Assembly (NCBI GenBank): GCA_902834055.1
Contig: CADFHB010000007.1
Coordinates: 1 to 44,077, forward strand
Reading direction: 5' to 3'
DNA from: Lactobacillaceae bacterium
Lineage (GTDB): Bacteria > Bacillota > Bacilli > Lactobacillales > Lactobacillaceae
DNA: 44,077 bases
The notes below the pieces were generated by a model. That model was not told the origin of the DNA. It ran no database searches and saw nothing but the letters and a program-made list of their open reading frames with translations. The position numbers and the translations under genes were made by a program. This document shows positions 8,044-17,216 of this stretch, in pieces (position 1 is the stretch's first letter; each line of letters starts with the position of its first letter).

Positions 8044-9594
8044 TTAATCTTCAATTTCTTGGATATAGTCCGCTGCAATCTTGCTATCCGTCGCGTAGGG
8101 GGTATCAACACCCTTAATCTTTTGGTAAGGATCCTCACCTTTTCCCGCCAGGACAACGATATCGCCGTTTTGATTTGCATCAATTGCGGCCTTAATTGCA
8201 GCGGGCCGATCCATGATGTATTCAATTTTTCCGACTTGGTTATGGTCAATATGGGAATTTATTTCCCGGGCAATATCCATCGGATCCTCATACCCAGGAT
8301 CATCCGTCGTCAAAATGACCCGGTCCGGGTGCTCTTCTGACAGTGCCTTACCAAAGCCCTGGCGGCGGGAAATTCCCTTATCGCCAGTTGCTCCCAGCAC
8401 TACCGTTACTTTACCAGCATCGGTCTGGCGCTTCAAGAAGGCCAAGAGCCGCTTGAGACTCGCGTAGTTGTGCGCGTAGTCAATGTAAACCGTCCCGTGA
8501 TGCTTCGTCCGCTGCATCTCCATCCGGCCCTTGATGTGAACGTGGCCGAGGGTAGCCAGCGCGTCGGCCGCACTGGCCCCAACTAACCCAGCGGAAATGA
8601 TTGCGGCTACGGCGTTCCCCTCATTATAGTCACCAGGAACACTGGTAATGTAGCGGTGGTCAAGCTGTAGCTGCTTGGCCTTAGCTGAGCAAGCCGTCAA
8701 CTCAAATTCACTCTCGTGGAGGTCTTCTAAGTCGTTGCGATACTCAAAGTCCAAAGTCAAGCCATCTGGAAGGGTGCAGTCGGCGCCGTGGCGGGCAAAG
8801 AGGTAGATGTCTTCGGGTTGGGTTGTTGCCTTAGCCGTATAGTAAACATCGGTAAAGTGGTCCGTCTCGGCGTTAATGACACAGGTCTGAGAATTAACCA
8901 GCAGCTGCTCCTTGCAGTGCAGGTAGTCTGCAAAGGTCGGATGCTCATTACGGCCGATATGGTCGGGCGTGATGTTTAGAAAGGCGCCGACGTTAAAGTG
9001 GAGTCCAAATGTCCGAAACTTCTTGTAGGCCTGCGAAGACACTTCCATTACCAGGTGGGTCATTCCATTGTTGACAGCGACCCACATGTCATGAAAAAGG
9101 TCTAGGGATTCTGGCGTCGTTAAGTCTGACTTAAAGCGGTCAGCTGGTCCATTACCCAAGACCCGGTCGAGGGTAGAAAAGAGGGCCACGTGCTTAGCGG
9201 TGGTCTGACTCAGGATGTGGTCAGCAAAGTAGGCTGTGGTCGTCTTCCCCTTCGTTCCTGTAATGGCAATAATCTGTAATTTGTTTTGTGGAAAGCCATA
9301 AAAGGCCGCGCCAAGGAGGGCCATTGCCTTCTGTTCGTTATTAACAATAATTGCGGGAAGGTCGCCCCCCGCTGGGTATTCCTGTTCAGCAACGTAGGCA
9401 ATTGCTCCTTGGTCCTTGGCCATGGCAAGGTACTCAGGACGGAAATTGCCCTTACAGAAGAATAACGTTCCCTGCGTCACCTTCCGTGAATCATAAGACA
9501 CGCTGGTGGCGGTAAAATCGGTTAAGTTCTTGGTATGATCCAATAAATGATGCTCGCGCAATAACGTTAGTGCAGGCGTAACATGCAATTCCAT
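8044..9594 (-). CDS. murE: MurE ligase, lysine/ornithine-type
   Basis: This cytosolic Mur ligase adds the third stem-peptide residue to UDP-MurNAc-L-Ala-D-Glu during peptidoglycan synthesis. It has 516 residues in three domains: N-terminal UDP-binding (about 1-110), central ATPase with P-loop AITGTKGKTTTAYF, and a C-terminal ligase domain. The specificity loop reads DDPGYEDP rather than the DNPR of meso-diaminopimelate enzymes, so L-lysine or L-ornithine is expected. This matters because some Limosilactobacillus species use ornithine. The ATG at 9594 has AGAGGGG ten bases upstream. It pairs with lepB in an envelope operon, next to asnB. Confidence 0.93.
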   Translation of the reverse strand: MELHVTPALTLLREHHLLDHTKNLTDFTATSVSYDSRKVTQGTLFFCKGNFRPEYLAMAKDQGAIAYVAEQEYPAGGDLPAIIVNNEQKAMALLGAAFYGFPQNKLQIIAITGTKGKTTTAYFADHILSQTTAKHVALFSTLDRVLGNGPADRFKSDLTTPESLDLFHDMWVAVNNGMTHLVMEVSSQAYKKFRTFGLHFNVGAFLNITPDHIGRNEHPTFADYLHCKEQLLVNSQTCVINAETDHFTDVYYTAKATTQPEDIYLFARHGADCTLPDGLTLDFEYRNDLEDLHESEFELTACSAKAKQLQLDHRYITSVPGDYNEGNAVAAIISAGLVGASAADALATLGHVHIKGRMEMQRTKHHGTVYIDYAHNYASLKRLLAFLKRQTDAGKVTVVLGATGDKGISRRQGFGKALSEEHPDRVILTTDDPGYEDPMDIAREINSHIDHNQVGKIEYIMDRPAAIKAAIDANQNGDIVVLAGKGEDPYQKIKGVDTPYATDSKIAADYIQEIED

Positions 9595-9685
9595 ATGTTA
9601 TTGACCCCTCTTGATTTTCTCTCTTAAAACTCTATTATTTCATTTTTTAGTACAAATGTGAATATCCGTGATCAAAATACTAAGA

Positions 9686-9720
9686 AAGCCCCAGCGCCGC
9701 CCATCGGGCGCTGGGGCCTT
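9686..9720 (-). terminator. asnB terminator
   Basis: GCCCCAGCGCC (9688-9698) pairs with GGCGCTGGGGC around a short loop. On the minus strand it is followed by TTTCTT. It lies 13 bp past the asnB stop. Confidence 0.85.
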
Positions 9721-9732
9721 CCTGATATTTTA

Positions 9733-11652
9733 TTAAGCTTCACTTACCGTTGCGCGGACCTTATCAATTCCTGATTCATCAAGCTTGAAGTTATCAATGA
9801 AGTATAACTTGTACCAGACCAGGAAGGTGTAAACCGTCCAAATCTTCCGCCGACCGTCAATCTTTTGTGCAAAGTTGTCGTCGACTAGTTGCAACAGCTT
9901 GTCTTGGTCAAAGAATTCCTTAACGAAGTCTTGCTCAAACATCTTGCGAACGACTTCATAGTACTTCTTTTCATGAAGCCATTCCCGCACTGGAGTTGGG
10001 AAGCCAAGCTTTGGCCGCGTTGCCCATTCCTCTGGCAGGTGACGGTTAGCCGCCATCCGGAACGCCCACTTCGTACCCTTGTAATTAAAGAGGTAGTCCG
10101 TCGGTGTCGTTTCAGCAACCTCCATGACCTTCTTATCAAGGAGTGGCACCCGGATTTCCACCGAATTTGCCATACTCATCTTATCCGCCTTCAGACAAAT
10201 ATCACCCGGCATGAAGCGGTGTAAGTCAACGTATTGCTTCTTGGCCACCTCGTTCATGTCCTTCTTTTCATCACACTTGTCATACAGGGGCTTTAAAAGG
10301 TCGACGATGGATGGCCCATCTTGGTACTCCGGCTTCAGGTATTCGTTTGCCTCGGTTGGGCTAAAGATGTAAGCCTGGCCGATAAAGGTATCGCGGGCCG
10401 GTGCCAGGTTCCGGTACAGGTGTTCGGAACCGTGGAAATGCTTGCCTTCTAGCCACTTACCAAGCTGGTAGCGCTTCTCCTTTGGTAACTTCTTAAGTTG
10501 GTCGGTGACCCAACGAATAAACTTGACCTTAGTGTTAAAGCCGTATGCCGTGTACCCCGCAAACAGTTCGTCGGCCCCTTCACCGGACAAGAGGGCCTTG
10601 TAGCCGTTGTCCTTAGCCAGCTTGTTTAAGAAGTAGAGCGGCACAACTGATGGGTTAGAGTCCGGTTCATCCAGGTAGTACTGGATCAGTGGGAAGGTCT
10701 TGAAGGCTTCCTCATCGGTCAATAACTTATCAGTATTCTTAAGTTTTAACTTAGCCGCCAGTTCACGCGCTTGCTTGGTTTCATCATAACCACTGTCGAA
10801 CCCAATTGAGAAGGTGTTGTCAGGCCGCAAGAGGGCGGTCACTAAGCTAGAGTCAACCCCGGCGGACAAGAAGGACCCCACCTTGATCCCCTTATCAGCG
10901 AACTTATGGGCCTTAACAGAACTCTTCACCACATCATCGATCTTGTCAACGGCCTGGTCGAAGGTCTCCTTTTCAGGTTCGAAGTCCTCGTCCCAGTACT
11001 GTTCCATATCGAACTTGCCGTCCTTATAAGTGAAGTAGTGGGCTTCTGGCAGGCGGTAAACCCCCTTAAAGAAGGTCTCTTGGGTCACGTTGTACTGGAA
11101 GGTCATGTAAGACTTCAGTGCTCGCTTGTTTAATTCCATCGTGAAGTTCGGGTGGTCAAGGAAGGCCTTGATTTCCGATCCCACAAAGAAGGTCCCGTTC
11201 ATCTGGGCGTAGTAGAGCGGCTTGATACCGAAGTGGTCCCGGGCCCCAAACATTTCCTTCTTCTTGGTATCCCAGATGATAAAGGCAAACATCCCCCGTA
11301 GCTTTTGCAGAACTTCCTTACCCCATTCTTCATAACCATGCAGGATAACTTCCGTGTCAGCGTGGGTCGTAAAGGTGTGCCCCTTTTCAATCAATTCAGC
11401 CCGAAGTTCTTCAAAGTTGTAGATCTCACCGTTAAATTCGATGATCTTCGTGTTATCTTCGTTAAAGATTGGCTGGTTACCAGACTTCACGTCGATAAAA
11501 CTGAGCCGCCGGAAGCCGAGGGCCACGTCGTCATCCACGTACTGACCCTCATCATCAGGGCCCCGGTGGATGATGCGCTCCTTCATCTTTTTGATTAAAG
11601 TATCTTTTAGTTGTGGTTTTTCGTTATCAACAAACGCAACAATTCCACACAT
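9733..11652 (-). CDS. asnB: Glutamine-hydrolysing asparagine synthase (AsnB family)
   Basis: This enzyme converts aspartate, glutamine and ATP to asparagine and glutamate. It has 639 residues. The N-terminal class II glutaminase begins MCGIVAFVDN with Cys2 as nucleophile, followed by RIIHRGPDDEGQY and FNGEIYNF. The synthetase domain has a PP-loop variant LSAGVDSSLV and later LLSGEGADELFAGY. AsnB homologues in Gram-positives (AsnB1, AsnH) can instead amidate peptidoglycan precursors such as mDAP or cross-bridge D-Asp. The neighbouring murE-lepB unit makes that alternative worth considering. It has its own promoter and terminator, so it is monocistronic. The start Met is fixed by the required Cys2. 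Confidence 0.9.
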   Translation of the reverse strand: MCGIVAFVDNEKPQLKDTLIKKMKERIIHRGPDDEGQYVDDDVALGFRRLSFIDVKSGNQPIFNEDNTKIIEFNGEIYNFEELRAELIEKGHTFTTHADTEVILHGYEEWGKEVLQKLRGMFAFIIWDTKKKEMFGARDHFGIKPLYYAQMNGTFFVGSEIKAFLDHPNFTMELNKRALKSYMTFQYNVTQETFFKGVYRLPEAHYFTYKDGKFDMEQYWDEDFEPEKETFDQAVDKIDDVVKSSVKAHKFADKGIKVGSFLSAGVDSSLVTALLRPDNTFSIGFDSGYDETKQARELAAKLKLKNTDKLLTDEEAFKTFPLIQYYLDEPDSNPSVVPLYFLNKLAKDNGYKALLSGEGADELFAGYTAYGFNTKVKFIRWVTDQLKKLPKEKRYQLGKWLEGKHFHGSEHLYRNLAPARDTFIGQAYIFSPTEANEYLKPEYQDGPSIVDLLKPLYDKCDEKKDMNEVAKKQYVDLHRFMPGDICLKADKMSMANSVEIRVPLLDKKVMEVAETTPTDYLFNYKGTKWAFRMAANRHLPEEWATRPKLGFPTPVREWLHEKKYYEVVRKMFEQDFVKEFFDQDKLLQLVDDNFAQKIDGRRKIWTVYTFLVWYKLYFIDNFKLDESGIDKVRATVSEA

Positions 11653-11707
11653 TACAAAGTACCTCGTCTTTCCCTAATTTTTAACCGATAATAAAACTTG
11701 AACCTAA

Positions 11708-11716
11708 ATTATAACA
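11708..11716 (-). promoter_or_regulatory. Extended -10 promoter of asnB
   Basis: On the minus strand TGT-TATAAT gives a perfect extended -10, with no good -35 (TTAGTG at 18 bp). It lies 56 bp upstream of the asnB start. Confidence 0.6.
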
Positions 11717-11797
11717 TACCCGGACAATTTTCACTAAACAACACCCCCGGCCTTAACCAGACCTTAAAAAAATTGCCCGGTCCAAGAACGATAAATA

Positions 11798-11834
11798 ACC
11801 TCCAGTGGCTCAATGAGAGCAAACCACTGGAGGT
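11798..11834 (-). terminator. mnmG terminator hairpin
   Basis: ACCTCCAGTGG (11798-11808) pairs perfectly with CCACTGGAGGT (11824-11834). It lies about 75 bp past the mnmG stop, at the end of the jag-mnmE-mnmG direction. Its CCTCCAGTG stem and following CATTTG resemble the hairpin at 2342-2378. The T-tract is weak. Confidence 0.6.
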
Positions 11835-11907
11835 CATTTGAATGTTCGTATTTTCGTGCGGTTGGTGAGCGTTTATCGCAGCTTAACCCCACTTATTTCC
11901 CAGGAAA

Positions 11908-13854
11908 TTATTTTTCGTGGTCCTTCTTAGAAAACTTCCCTTGCCGGATGTAAACACTTAAGATCGCCAGGTCCGCCGGGTTAACTCCGGAAATCCGGGA
12001 AGCCTGGGCCAAGGTTTCAGGCCGAATCTTTTCAAGCTTCTGCCGGCCCTCCGTTGCCAGACCATCAATGTCATCATAGTCAATGTCATCCGGAATTCGT
12101 TTGGCTTCCATCCGCTTCATCCGGTCAACCTTTTGTTCTTCCTTCTTGATGTAGCCAGCGTACTTGAGGTGGATTTCAACCTGTTCAATTACGTGCCGGT
12201 CAAGTTCTACGGCCGGGGCGGGAATAAACTGAGTTAAGGTCTGGTAGTTGACATAGGGCCGCTTGATAAAGTCGGCCGCCGTGATCGCGTCCTTCAGACG
12301 GTTATCACCATGTTCTTCGATAAAGTCGTTGACGGCTTCATCGCTGGGCTTAAACTTAATTGACTGTAAGCGGTCAATCTCAGCTTCAACCTGGTGCTTC
12401 TTCTTTTCCATCTTCGCCAACCGTTCGTCACTTACCAGGCCAACCGCGTGGCCCTTTTCCATCAACCGGAAGTCGGCATTATCGTGCCGGAGGATTAGCC
12501 GGTATTCAGCCCGACTCGTCAACAACCGGTAAGGTTCTTTGGTTCCCTTCGTAACCAAGTCATCAATCATGACACCAATGTAAGCATCAGACCGGCCCAG
12601 TACAAACGGCTTCTTCCCCTGGGCCCGCAGGCCGGCGTTAATCCCGGCAACCAGTCCTTGTCCAGCTGCCTCTTCATAGCCAGAACTGCCATTCGTCTGG
12701 CCGGCCGTGTACAAGTTCTTCACGATCTTGGTCTCCAAGGTAGGATGGAGTTGGTAAGGGGCCACCACGTCGTATTCGATGGCGTAGCCGGGCCGCATCA
12801 GTGACGCATTCTCCAGCCCCTTAATGGAATGGACAATCTTTTGCTGTACCTCTTCTGGCATCGAAGTTGAGACCCCATCGAGGTAGTATTCATCGGTGTC
12901 GCGTCCTTCTGGTTCCAAGAAGACCTGGTGGCGGGGCTTATCAGCAAACCTCACAATCTTATCTTCAATCGATGGGCAGTAACGGGGACCAACCCCCTTG
13001 ATTACGCCAGAAAACATCGGTGCCCGGTCCAGGTTAGCCCGGATGATCCCGTGAGTATTCTGGTTCGTATACGTCAGCCAGCAGGCCAGCTGGTCAGTCA
13101 CCGCAATGTACTTACTGTCGGGGGTATCAAAGCTGAAGTGGTGCGGCTCTGCATCGCCAGGTTGTTCTTCGGTCTCCGCAAAGTTAATCGTGTTCCCGTT
13201 GACCCGCGGGGGTGTCCCGGTCTTAAACCGCTCCAGGTCAAAACCGAGGTCTTCAAGATTCTCAGACAGCTTTACCGCCGACTTGGAGTTATTAGGGCCC
13301 GATTGGTACTGCAATTCACCAATGATGATCTTGCCCCGGGCCGCGGTCCCCACGGTCAAGACCACTGCCTTAGCATGGTAGCGGGCCCCGGTGTTCGTAA
13401 CTACCCCCTTGCAGACCCCATCTTCAACGATCAGTTGGTCAACCGTTGCCTGCCGCAGGGTCAGGTTTGGTTCCCTTTCCATCGTTAGCTTCATTTGCCG
13501 GTGGTAAGCATGTTTATCAGCCTGGGCCCGTAATGCCCGGACTGCCGGTCCCTTACCGGTGTTTAGCATTCGCATCTGGATATAGGTCTTATCAATGTTA
13601 TGACCCATTTCACCCCCCAGGGCGTCGATTTCACGGACGACGATCCCCTTGGCAGGCCCCCCAACGGACGGGTTACATGGCATGAACGCCACCATCTCCA
13701 GACTAATGGTAACCAGGAGGGTCTTATTGCCCATCCGGGCCGCTGCCAGCGCCGCTTCACTGCCGGCGTGACCAGCGCCCACCACGATCACGTCGTAGGT
13801 ACCGCCCTCGTAAGCAACTGCATCTGAAGTTTTTAATGATTCACTTGACTTCAC
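11908..13854 (-). CDS. mnmG: tRNA uridine-34 carboxymethylaminomethyl synthase MnmG
   Basis: With MnmE this FAD-dependent protein installs the (carboxymethyl)aminomethyl group at wobble U34 of tRNAs. It has 648 residues, slightly longer than the usual 620-630. The dinucleotide fold is [22 protein letters not shown] near residue 24. Family blocks [11 protein letters not shown] and [14 protein letters not shown] follow, then the second motif [18 protein letters not shown]. The C-terminal MnmE-binding helical domain ends [14 protein letters not shown]. The start appears to be a GTG at 13854 with AGTAGGG upstream; no later ATG precedes the FAD motif. It follows mnmE by 8 bp and belongs to the same operon. 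Confidence 0.95.
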   Translation of the reverse strand: MKSSESLKTSDAVAYEGGTYDVIVVGAGHAGSEAALAAARMGNKTLLVTISLEMVAFMPCNPSVGGPAKGIVVREIDALGGEMGHNIDKTYIQMRMLNTGKGPAVRALRAQADKHAYHRQMKLTMEREPNLTLRQATVDQLIVEDGVCKGVVTNTGARYHAKAVVLTVGTAARGKIIIGELQYQSGPNNSKSAVKLSENLEDLGFDLERFKTGTPPRVNGNTINFAETEEQPGDAEPHHFSFDTPDSKYIAVTDQLACWLTYTNQNTHGIIRANLDRAPMFSGVIKGVGPRYCPSIEDKIVRFADKPRHQVFLEPEGRDTDEYYLDGVSTSMPEEVQQKIVHSIKGLENASLMRPGYAIEYDVVAPYQLHPTLETKIVKNLYTAGQTNGSSGYEEAAGQGLVAGINAGLRAQGKKPFVLGRSDAYIGVMIDDLVTKGTKEPYRLLTSRAEYRLILRHDNADFRLMEKGHAVGLVSDERLAKMEKKKHQVEAEIDRLQSIKFKPSDEAVNDFIEEHGDNRLKDAITAADFIKRPYVNYQTLTQFIPAPAVELDRHVIEQVEIHLKYAGYIKKEEQKVDRMKRMEAKRIPDDIDYDDIDGLATEGRQKLEKIRPETLAQASRISGVNPADLAILSVYIRQGKFSKKDHEK

Positions 13855-13862
13855 GTTTTTCC

Positions 13863-15251
13863 CTACTTTCCTAAACAGAATTGACTAAAGAGCTGGTCGA
13901 GGAGTTCATCTTGGTATGAGTCACCAGTAATCTCGCCCAAGAGGTCCCAGCAGCGGGTCATATCGATTTGCACCAAGTCCACCGGCATTCCATCGTTGAT
14001 CCCCTTCAATACGTCTGATAGGGCATCATTTGCCTGGTGGAGCAGGCCAATGTGCCGGGCGTTAGTAACCATCACATTGTTCTGACTGCTTTCGATTCCT
14101 TCATCAAAAAACATCGTGCTGATCCGCTCACCAAGCTGGTCCATCCCCTCATGGTTGATAATTGAGGTTTCAATCACGGCATCGGTCCCGACAAGCTCCT
14201 TAAGTTCTGGCAAGTCCACCTTAGTTGGTAAGTCGGTCTTGTTTAAAATTACGATCCGCTGTTTATCCGTAGTGGCCGCCAGCAGTTCCCGGTCCTCCGC
14301 AGTTAACAGGGCTGAACTATCGATTAGCAAGAGGATCAGGTCAGCGGCATCCAGGGCCTTCTTACTGCGTTCCACCCCAATCTTCTCAACCGTATCATCG
14401 GTATCCCGAATACCGGCGGTGTCGATTAGTTTTAACGGGACCCCGTTGACGTTGACGTATTCTTCAATTACGTCCCGGGTGGTCCCCGCCACGTCGGTTA
14501 CGATTGCCTTATCCTCGTGCAATAGGGAGTTTAATAGGCTTGACTTACCGACGTTTGGCCGACCAATAATTGCCGTCGCAAGCCCTTCTCTAAGGACCTT
14601 TCCCTGCTTGGCAGTCTTTAAGAGGTCCTGGATCCGTCGCTGGATGTCCGTCGCCTTCTCCTTAAGCATCTTCGTTGTCATTTCTTCTACCGCATCATAT
14701 TCCGGGTAGTCAATATTAACTTCGACCTGGGCCAAAACGTCTAAGATATCTTTGCGAAGGTGGCGAATTAGCCGTGACAGGTCCCCGTCCAGCTGGTTTA
14801 GGGCCACCTTCATCGACTTATCAGTTTTTGCCCGGATTAGGTCCATTACAGCTTCAGACTGTGAAAGGTCAATCCGGCCGTTTAAAAAGGCGCGCTTAGT
14901 GAATTCACCGGGTTCTGCCATCCGGGCCCCGTAGCTTAAGACCAGTTGTAAAATCCGGTTCGTTGCCAGCAGCCCCCCGTGACAGTTAATTTCTACCACG
15001 TCCTCGCAGGTATAGGTGTGGGGGGCCCGCATTACGGAGACCATCACTTCATCAACCTCTTCATGACTGTCGGGATCAATGATGTGACCGTAATTGATGG
15101 TGTGACTGGCCACTTTCGCCAGGTCCTTACCCTTATAAATCTTTTCCGCGACCGGGAGCGCATCTTCACCACTGATCCGGATAATCGAAATTCCCCCTTC
15201 ACCAACCGGGGTCGAGATCGCCGCAATGGTATCATTTTCACTATTTGCCAC
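13863..15251 (-). CDS. mnmE: tRNA modification GTPase MnmE
   Basis: This is the GTPase partner of MnmG in wobble-uridine modification, 462 residues long. The N-terminal tetrahydrofolate-binding domain (about 1-118) begins [20 protein letters not shown] helical domain encloses the inserted G domain with G1 [13 protein letters not shown]2 GTTRDV, G3 DTAGI and G4 NKTD. The protein ends with the essential CLGK motif. The start is a GTG at 15251 with GGAG about 12 bp upstream. It is separated from jag by a promoter and a terminator-like hairpin, so its expression may be set independently of the yidC-jag region. Confidence 0.95.
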   Translation of the reverse strand: MANSENDTIAAISTPVGEGGISIIRISGEDALPVAEKIYKGKDLAKVASHTINYGHIIDPDSHEEVDEVMVSVMRAPHTYTCEDVVEINCHGGLLATNRILQLVLSYGARMAEPGEFTKRAFLNGRIDLSQSEAVMDLIRAKTDKSMKVALNQLDGDLSRLIRHLRKDILDVLAQVEVNIDYPEYDAVEEMTTKMLKEKATDIQRRIQDLLKTAKQGKVLREGLATAIIGRPNVGKSSLLNSLLHEDKAIVTDVAGTTRDVIEEYVNVNGVPLKLIDTAGIRDTDDTVEKIGVERSKKALDAADLILLLIDSSALLTAEDRELLAATTDKQRIVILNKTDLPTKVDLPELKELVGTDAVIETSIINHEGMDQLGERISTMFFDEGIESSQNNVMVTNARHIGLLHQANDALSDVLKGINDGMPVDLVQIDMTRCWDLLGEITGDSYQDELLDQLFSQFCLGK

Positions 15252-15271
15252 TTTTCGATGCTCCTTTCAAT

Positions 15272-15322
15272 AAAAAAAGTGCTAGTCCACGTCAGCATCT
15301 GCAAACATGGTCAAAGCACTTT
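15272..15322 (-). terminator. Terminator-like hairpin in the mnmE leader
   Basis: On the minus strand AAAGTGCT (15322-15315) pairs with AGCACTTT (15283-15276). An inner CCATGT/ACGTGG stem with one G-U pair extends it, and seven T follow. It lies downstream of the candidate promoter at 15359-15387 and only about 20 bp before the mnmE start. It would therefore stop or attenuate transcription from that promoter as well as read-through from jag. Confidence 0.75.
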
Positions 15323-15358
15323 CACTACTTTACCAACTCAATTTTTATAATCGCCCAT

Positions 15359-15387
15359 ATTCTAAATTCTTTGTTAGCAAATGTCAA
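15359..15387 (-). promoter_or_regulatory. Consensus promoter upstream of mnmE
   Basis: On the minus strand TTGACA (15387-15382), a 17-bp spacer and TAGAAT (15364-15359) form a near-consensus sigma-A promoter just after the jag stop. It predicts a leader RNA of about 100 nt before mnmE. Confidence 0.75.
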
Positions 15388-15394
15388 TCATTAA

Positions 15395-16201
15395 CTAATC
15401 CCGTGGGGCGATTACCACGCTCCGGTATGGTTCACGGCCGTGCGAGTAGGTCCGGACGTGGTCATTGTTTTCCAATTCCTTATGAAGCTGCTTGCGCTCC
15501 CGGGCCGGCATCGGGTCCAAGAACACGGCCTGCCCACTGGCTACCACCTCGGTAACGGACCGTTCCGCAATCTCATGGAGGGCCTGCCGACGACGGTCAC
15601 GGTAGTTAGAAGTATCCAAAATCACACTAGTCTTCGGCGCCCCATGGTAATTCATAAAGGCTGCACTAATTTGTTCTAGTGCATTGATTCGCTGACCATG
15701 GTGGCCAATTACCCGGCCTGACATGGGGCTTTTAATGTCGATCATCAGTGCGTGGGCCTCAACCTTAGTTATTTCGGGGCTGGTCTTAACACCCAACTCG
15801 TGGAAAACCTTCTTTAGGTAGGCGGTTAACTGCTGGCCGGCATTCCGGGTGTGGCGAACATTCGCTTCATACCGGGCCGCGATTACTGCGGGGTCCTGGT
15901 CATCACCGTGTTGGCCGTCGTTGGTCGGTACTTCGACCGCTTTGCCAACCGGGGCCTGCGTCTCCGGTGTACTTGGCTTGGTCGACTGCGCCGTCACTGT
16001 CTTTGTTGTCGGGGTTGGTGCCGGGGACACAATTGGTGGTTTGACGGTGGCCTCAATCTTAGCCGGGCGCCGGCCAATTCCTAAGAATCCCCGCCGTGGC
16101 TGGTCAATCACCGCCACCTTCAATTCATCTTCCGGGTGGTGAAGGGACCGGCTAGCCAGCTGAATTGCCTCTTTGACGGTCTTACCAGTATAAACTACCA
16201 T
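15395..16201 (-). CDS. jag: KH/R3H RNA-binding protein Jag (KhpB/EloR)
   Basis: This cytosolic RNA-binding protein affects cell elongation and division in Gram-positive cocci and bacilli and forms a complex with KhpA. It has 268 residues. The Jag_N domain covers about 1-52 (GKTVKEAIQLASRSL, then RRGFLGIGRRPAKIE). A Thr/Pro-rich linker of about 60 residues follows. The KH domain has the motif GRVIGHHGQRINALEQI, in place of the canonical GxxG. The C-terminal R3H domain (NYRDRRRQALHEIAE, then ARERKQLHKEL) ends the protein. The ATG at 16201 follows GGGAGG. It normally sits directly after yidC; here a two-gene insertion separates them. Confidence 0.93.
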   Translation of the reverse strand: MVVYTGKTVKEAIQLASRSLHHPEDELKVAVIDQPRRGFLGIGRRPAKIEATVKPPIVSPAPTPTTKTVTAQSTKPSTPETQAPVGKAVEVPTNDGQHGDDQDPAVIAARYEANVRHTRNAGQQLTAYLKKVFHELGVKTSPEITKVEAHALMIDIKSPMSGRVIGHHGQRINALEQISAAFMNYHGAPKTSVILDTSNYRDRRRQALHEIAERSVTEVVASGQAVFLDPMPARERKQLHKELENNDHVRTYSHGREPYRSVVIAPRD

Positions 16202-16311
16202 TTAATATTTCCTCCCTGAACTAGTTTCTTTTACCAGGATACCACCCTTTCTAACAAAACGGTTCGAATGTCCCCAGCTGTTTTCTAAAAATTCCCCAGG
16301 AAATATTTTGC

Positions 16312-16340
16312 TTTGCAGGACCCTGATTTTCATTTATAAT
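16312..16340 (+). promoter_or_regulatory. Promoter of the C26 hydrolase gene
   Basis: TTTGCA (16312-16317), a 17-bp spacer and a perfect TATAAT (16335-16340) precede the AAGGAGG binding site and the ATG at 16377. Confidence 0.65.
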
Positions 16341-16376
16341 GATCATTAAAATTTGATTAGAACAAGGAGGACGCCT

Positions 16377-17102
16377 ATGCGACCACGAATTGCCATCCCC
16401 GCCGACACCCTGACCGAAGCTACCAACATCATCAACGAGCGTAACGCCGCTTTTGCACCGCGGCCCCTGATTGAGGCAGTCGTTAAATCGGGTGGTTTAC
16501 CCGTGATCTTACCAAGCGTGGCTCCCGAACTGGCTGTCGATTACCTCGACCTCTTTGACGGGGTTATCTTTGCCGGTGGTGCTGACGTGGACCCCACCTT
16601 CTTTAATGAAGAGCCCCACCAACACCTCGGGACGACCTACTTAAAACGAGACCGGTTTGAAATCGCCCTTCTCAAGCAGGCCCTCCCGGCCAACAAGGCC
16701 ATCATGGGGATCTGCCGGGGAATGCAGCTAATCAACATTGCCCTTGGTGGGTCCGTCTACCAGGACCTTTCAGAGGACCCCCGGCAAACGCTAAAACATG
16801 CCCAGGATGCGCCGGGCAACCTGCCGTCACACCACGTTACCGTCCAGGCGGACAGCCGTCTTTTTCGCCTCGTTGGTCAGCGCCCCTATGTTAATTCCCG
16901 CCACCACCAAGCCCTTCACCAAATTGCGCCCCACTTGCGGGTTACAGCAGTGGCGGACGACCAAGTCCCGGAGGCCGTCGAGTCTACCACTACCGACCAG
17001 GTCTTAGCCGTCCAATGGCACCCCGAAAACATGTTTAAACACTACCAATATTCCCAAGCGTTGTTTGCCGACTTAATCAAACGGGCTGCCGCACGCCAAT
17101 GA
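16377..17102 (+). CDS. Class I glutamine amidotransferase-like gamma-glutamyl hydrolase (peptidase C26)
   Basis: This resembles PuuD, gamma-glutamyl-gamma-aminobutyrate hydrolase, which cleaves gamma-glutamyl amides. It has 241 residues. The catalytic Cys lies in IMGICRGMQLINIALGG, and the His-Glu pair lies in VQWHPENMF. The substrate-side block FAGGADVDPTFF is typical of the PuuD/YvdE subgroup. The ATG at 16377 follows AAGGAGG; an upstream in-frame ATG at 16353 would overlap the promoter region and has no binding site. It is convergent with the GshA-type gene, and together they interrupt the yidC-jag pair. Both act on gamma-glutamyl bonds, so a role in gamma-glutamyl peptide turnover is a fair inference. 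Confidence 0.88.
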   Translation: MRPRIAIPADTLTEATNIINERNAAFAPRPLIEAVVKSGGLPVILPSVAPELAVDYLDLFDGVIFAGGADVDPTFFNEEPHQHLGTTYLKRDRFEIALLKQALPANKAIMGICRGMQLINIALGGSVYQDLSEDPRQTLKHAQDAPGNLPSHHVTVQADSRLFRLVGQRPYVNSRHHQALHQIAPHLRVTAVADDQVPEAVESTTTDQVLAVQWHPENMFKHYQYSQALFADLIKRAAARQ

Positions 17103-17149
17103 TTTTAGGTTAAAAACAGCGCAGTGACATTAATAGCACAATATCAAAA

Positions 17150-17190
17150 GCAGCCTTCAGCATTCGGAAAACCGAACCTTGAAGGTCGCT
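17150..17190. terminator. Terminator between convergent C26 hydrolase and gshA-type genes
   Basis: CCTTCA...TGAAGG with an inner TTCGG-AAAA-CCGAA stem gives an interrupted hairpin between the two convergent stop codons. A short T-rich stretch follows on the plus strand. Confidence 0.65.
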
Positions 17191-17216
17191 TCGTTCTTTT
17201 ATGATTTCTATCTCGC

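Noticed and set aside
11798..11880. A third copy of the 33-bp repeat near the mnmG terminator
   Set aside because: Only the CCTCCAGTG stem and CATTTG are shared with copy 1's hairpin; the 33-bp core is absent.
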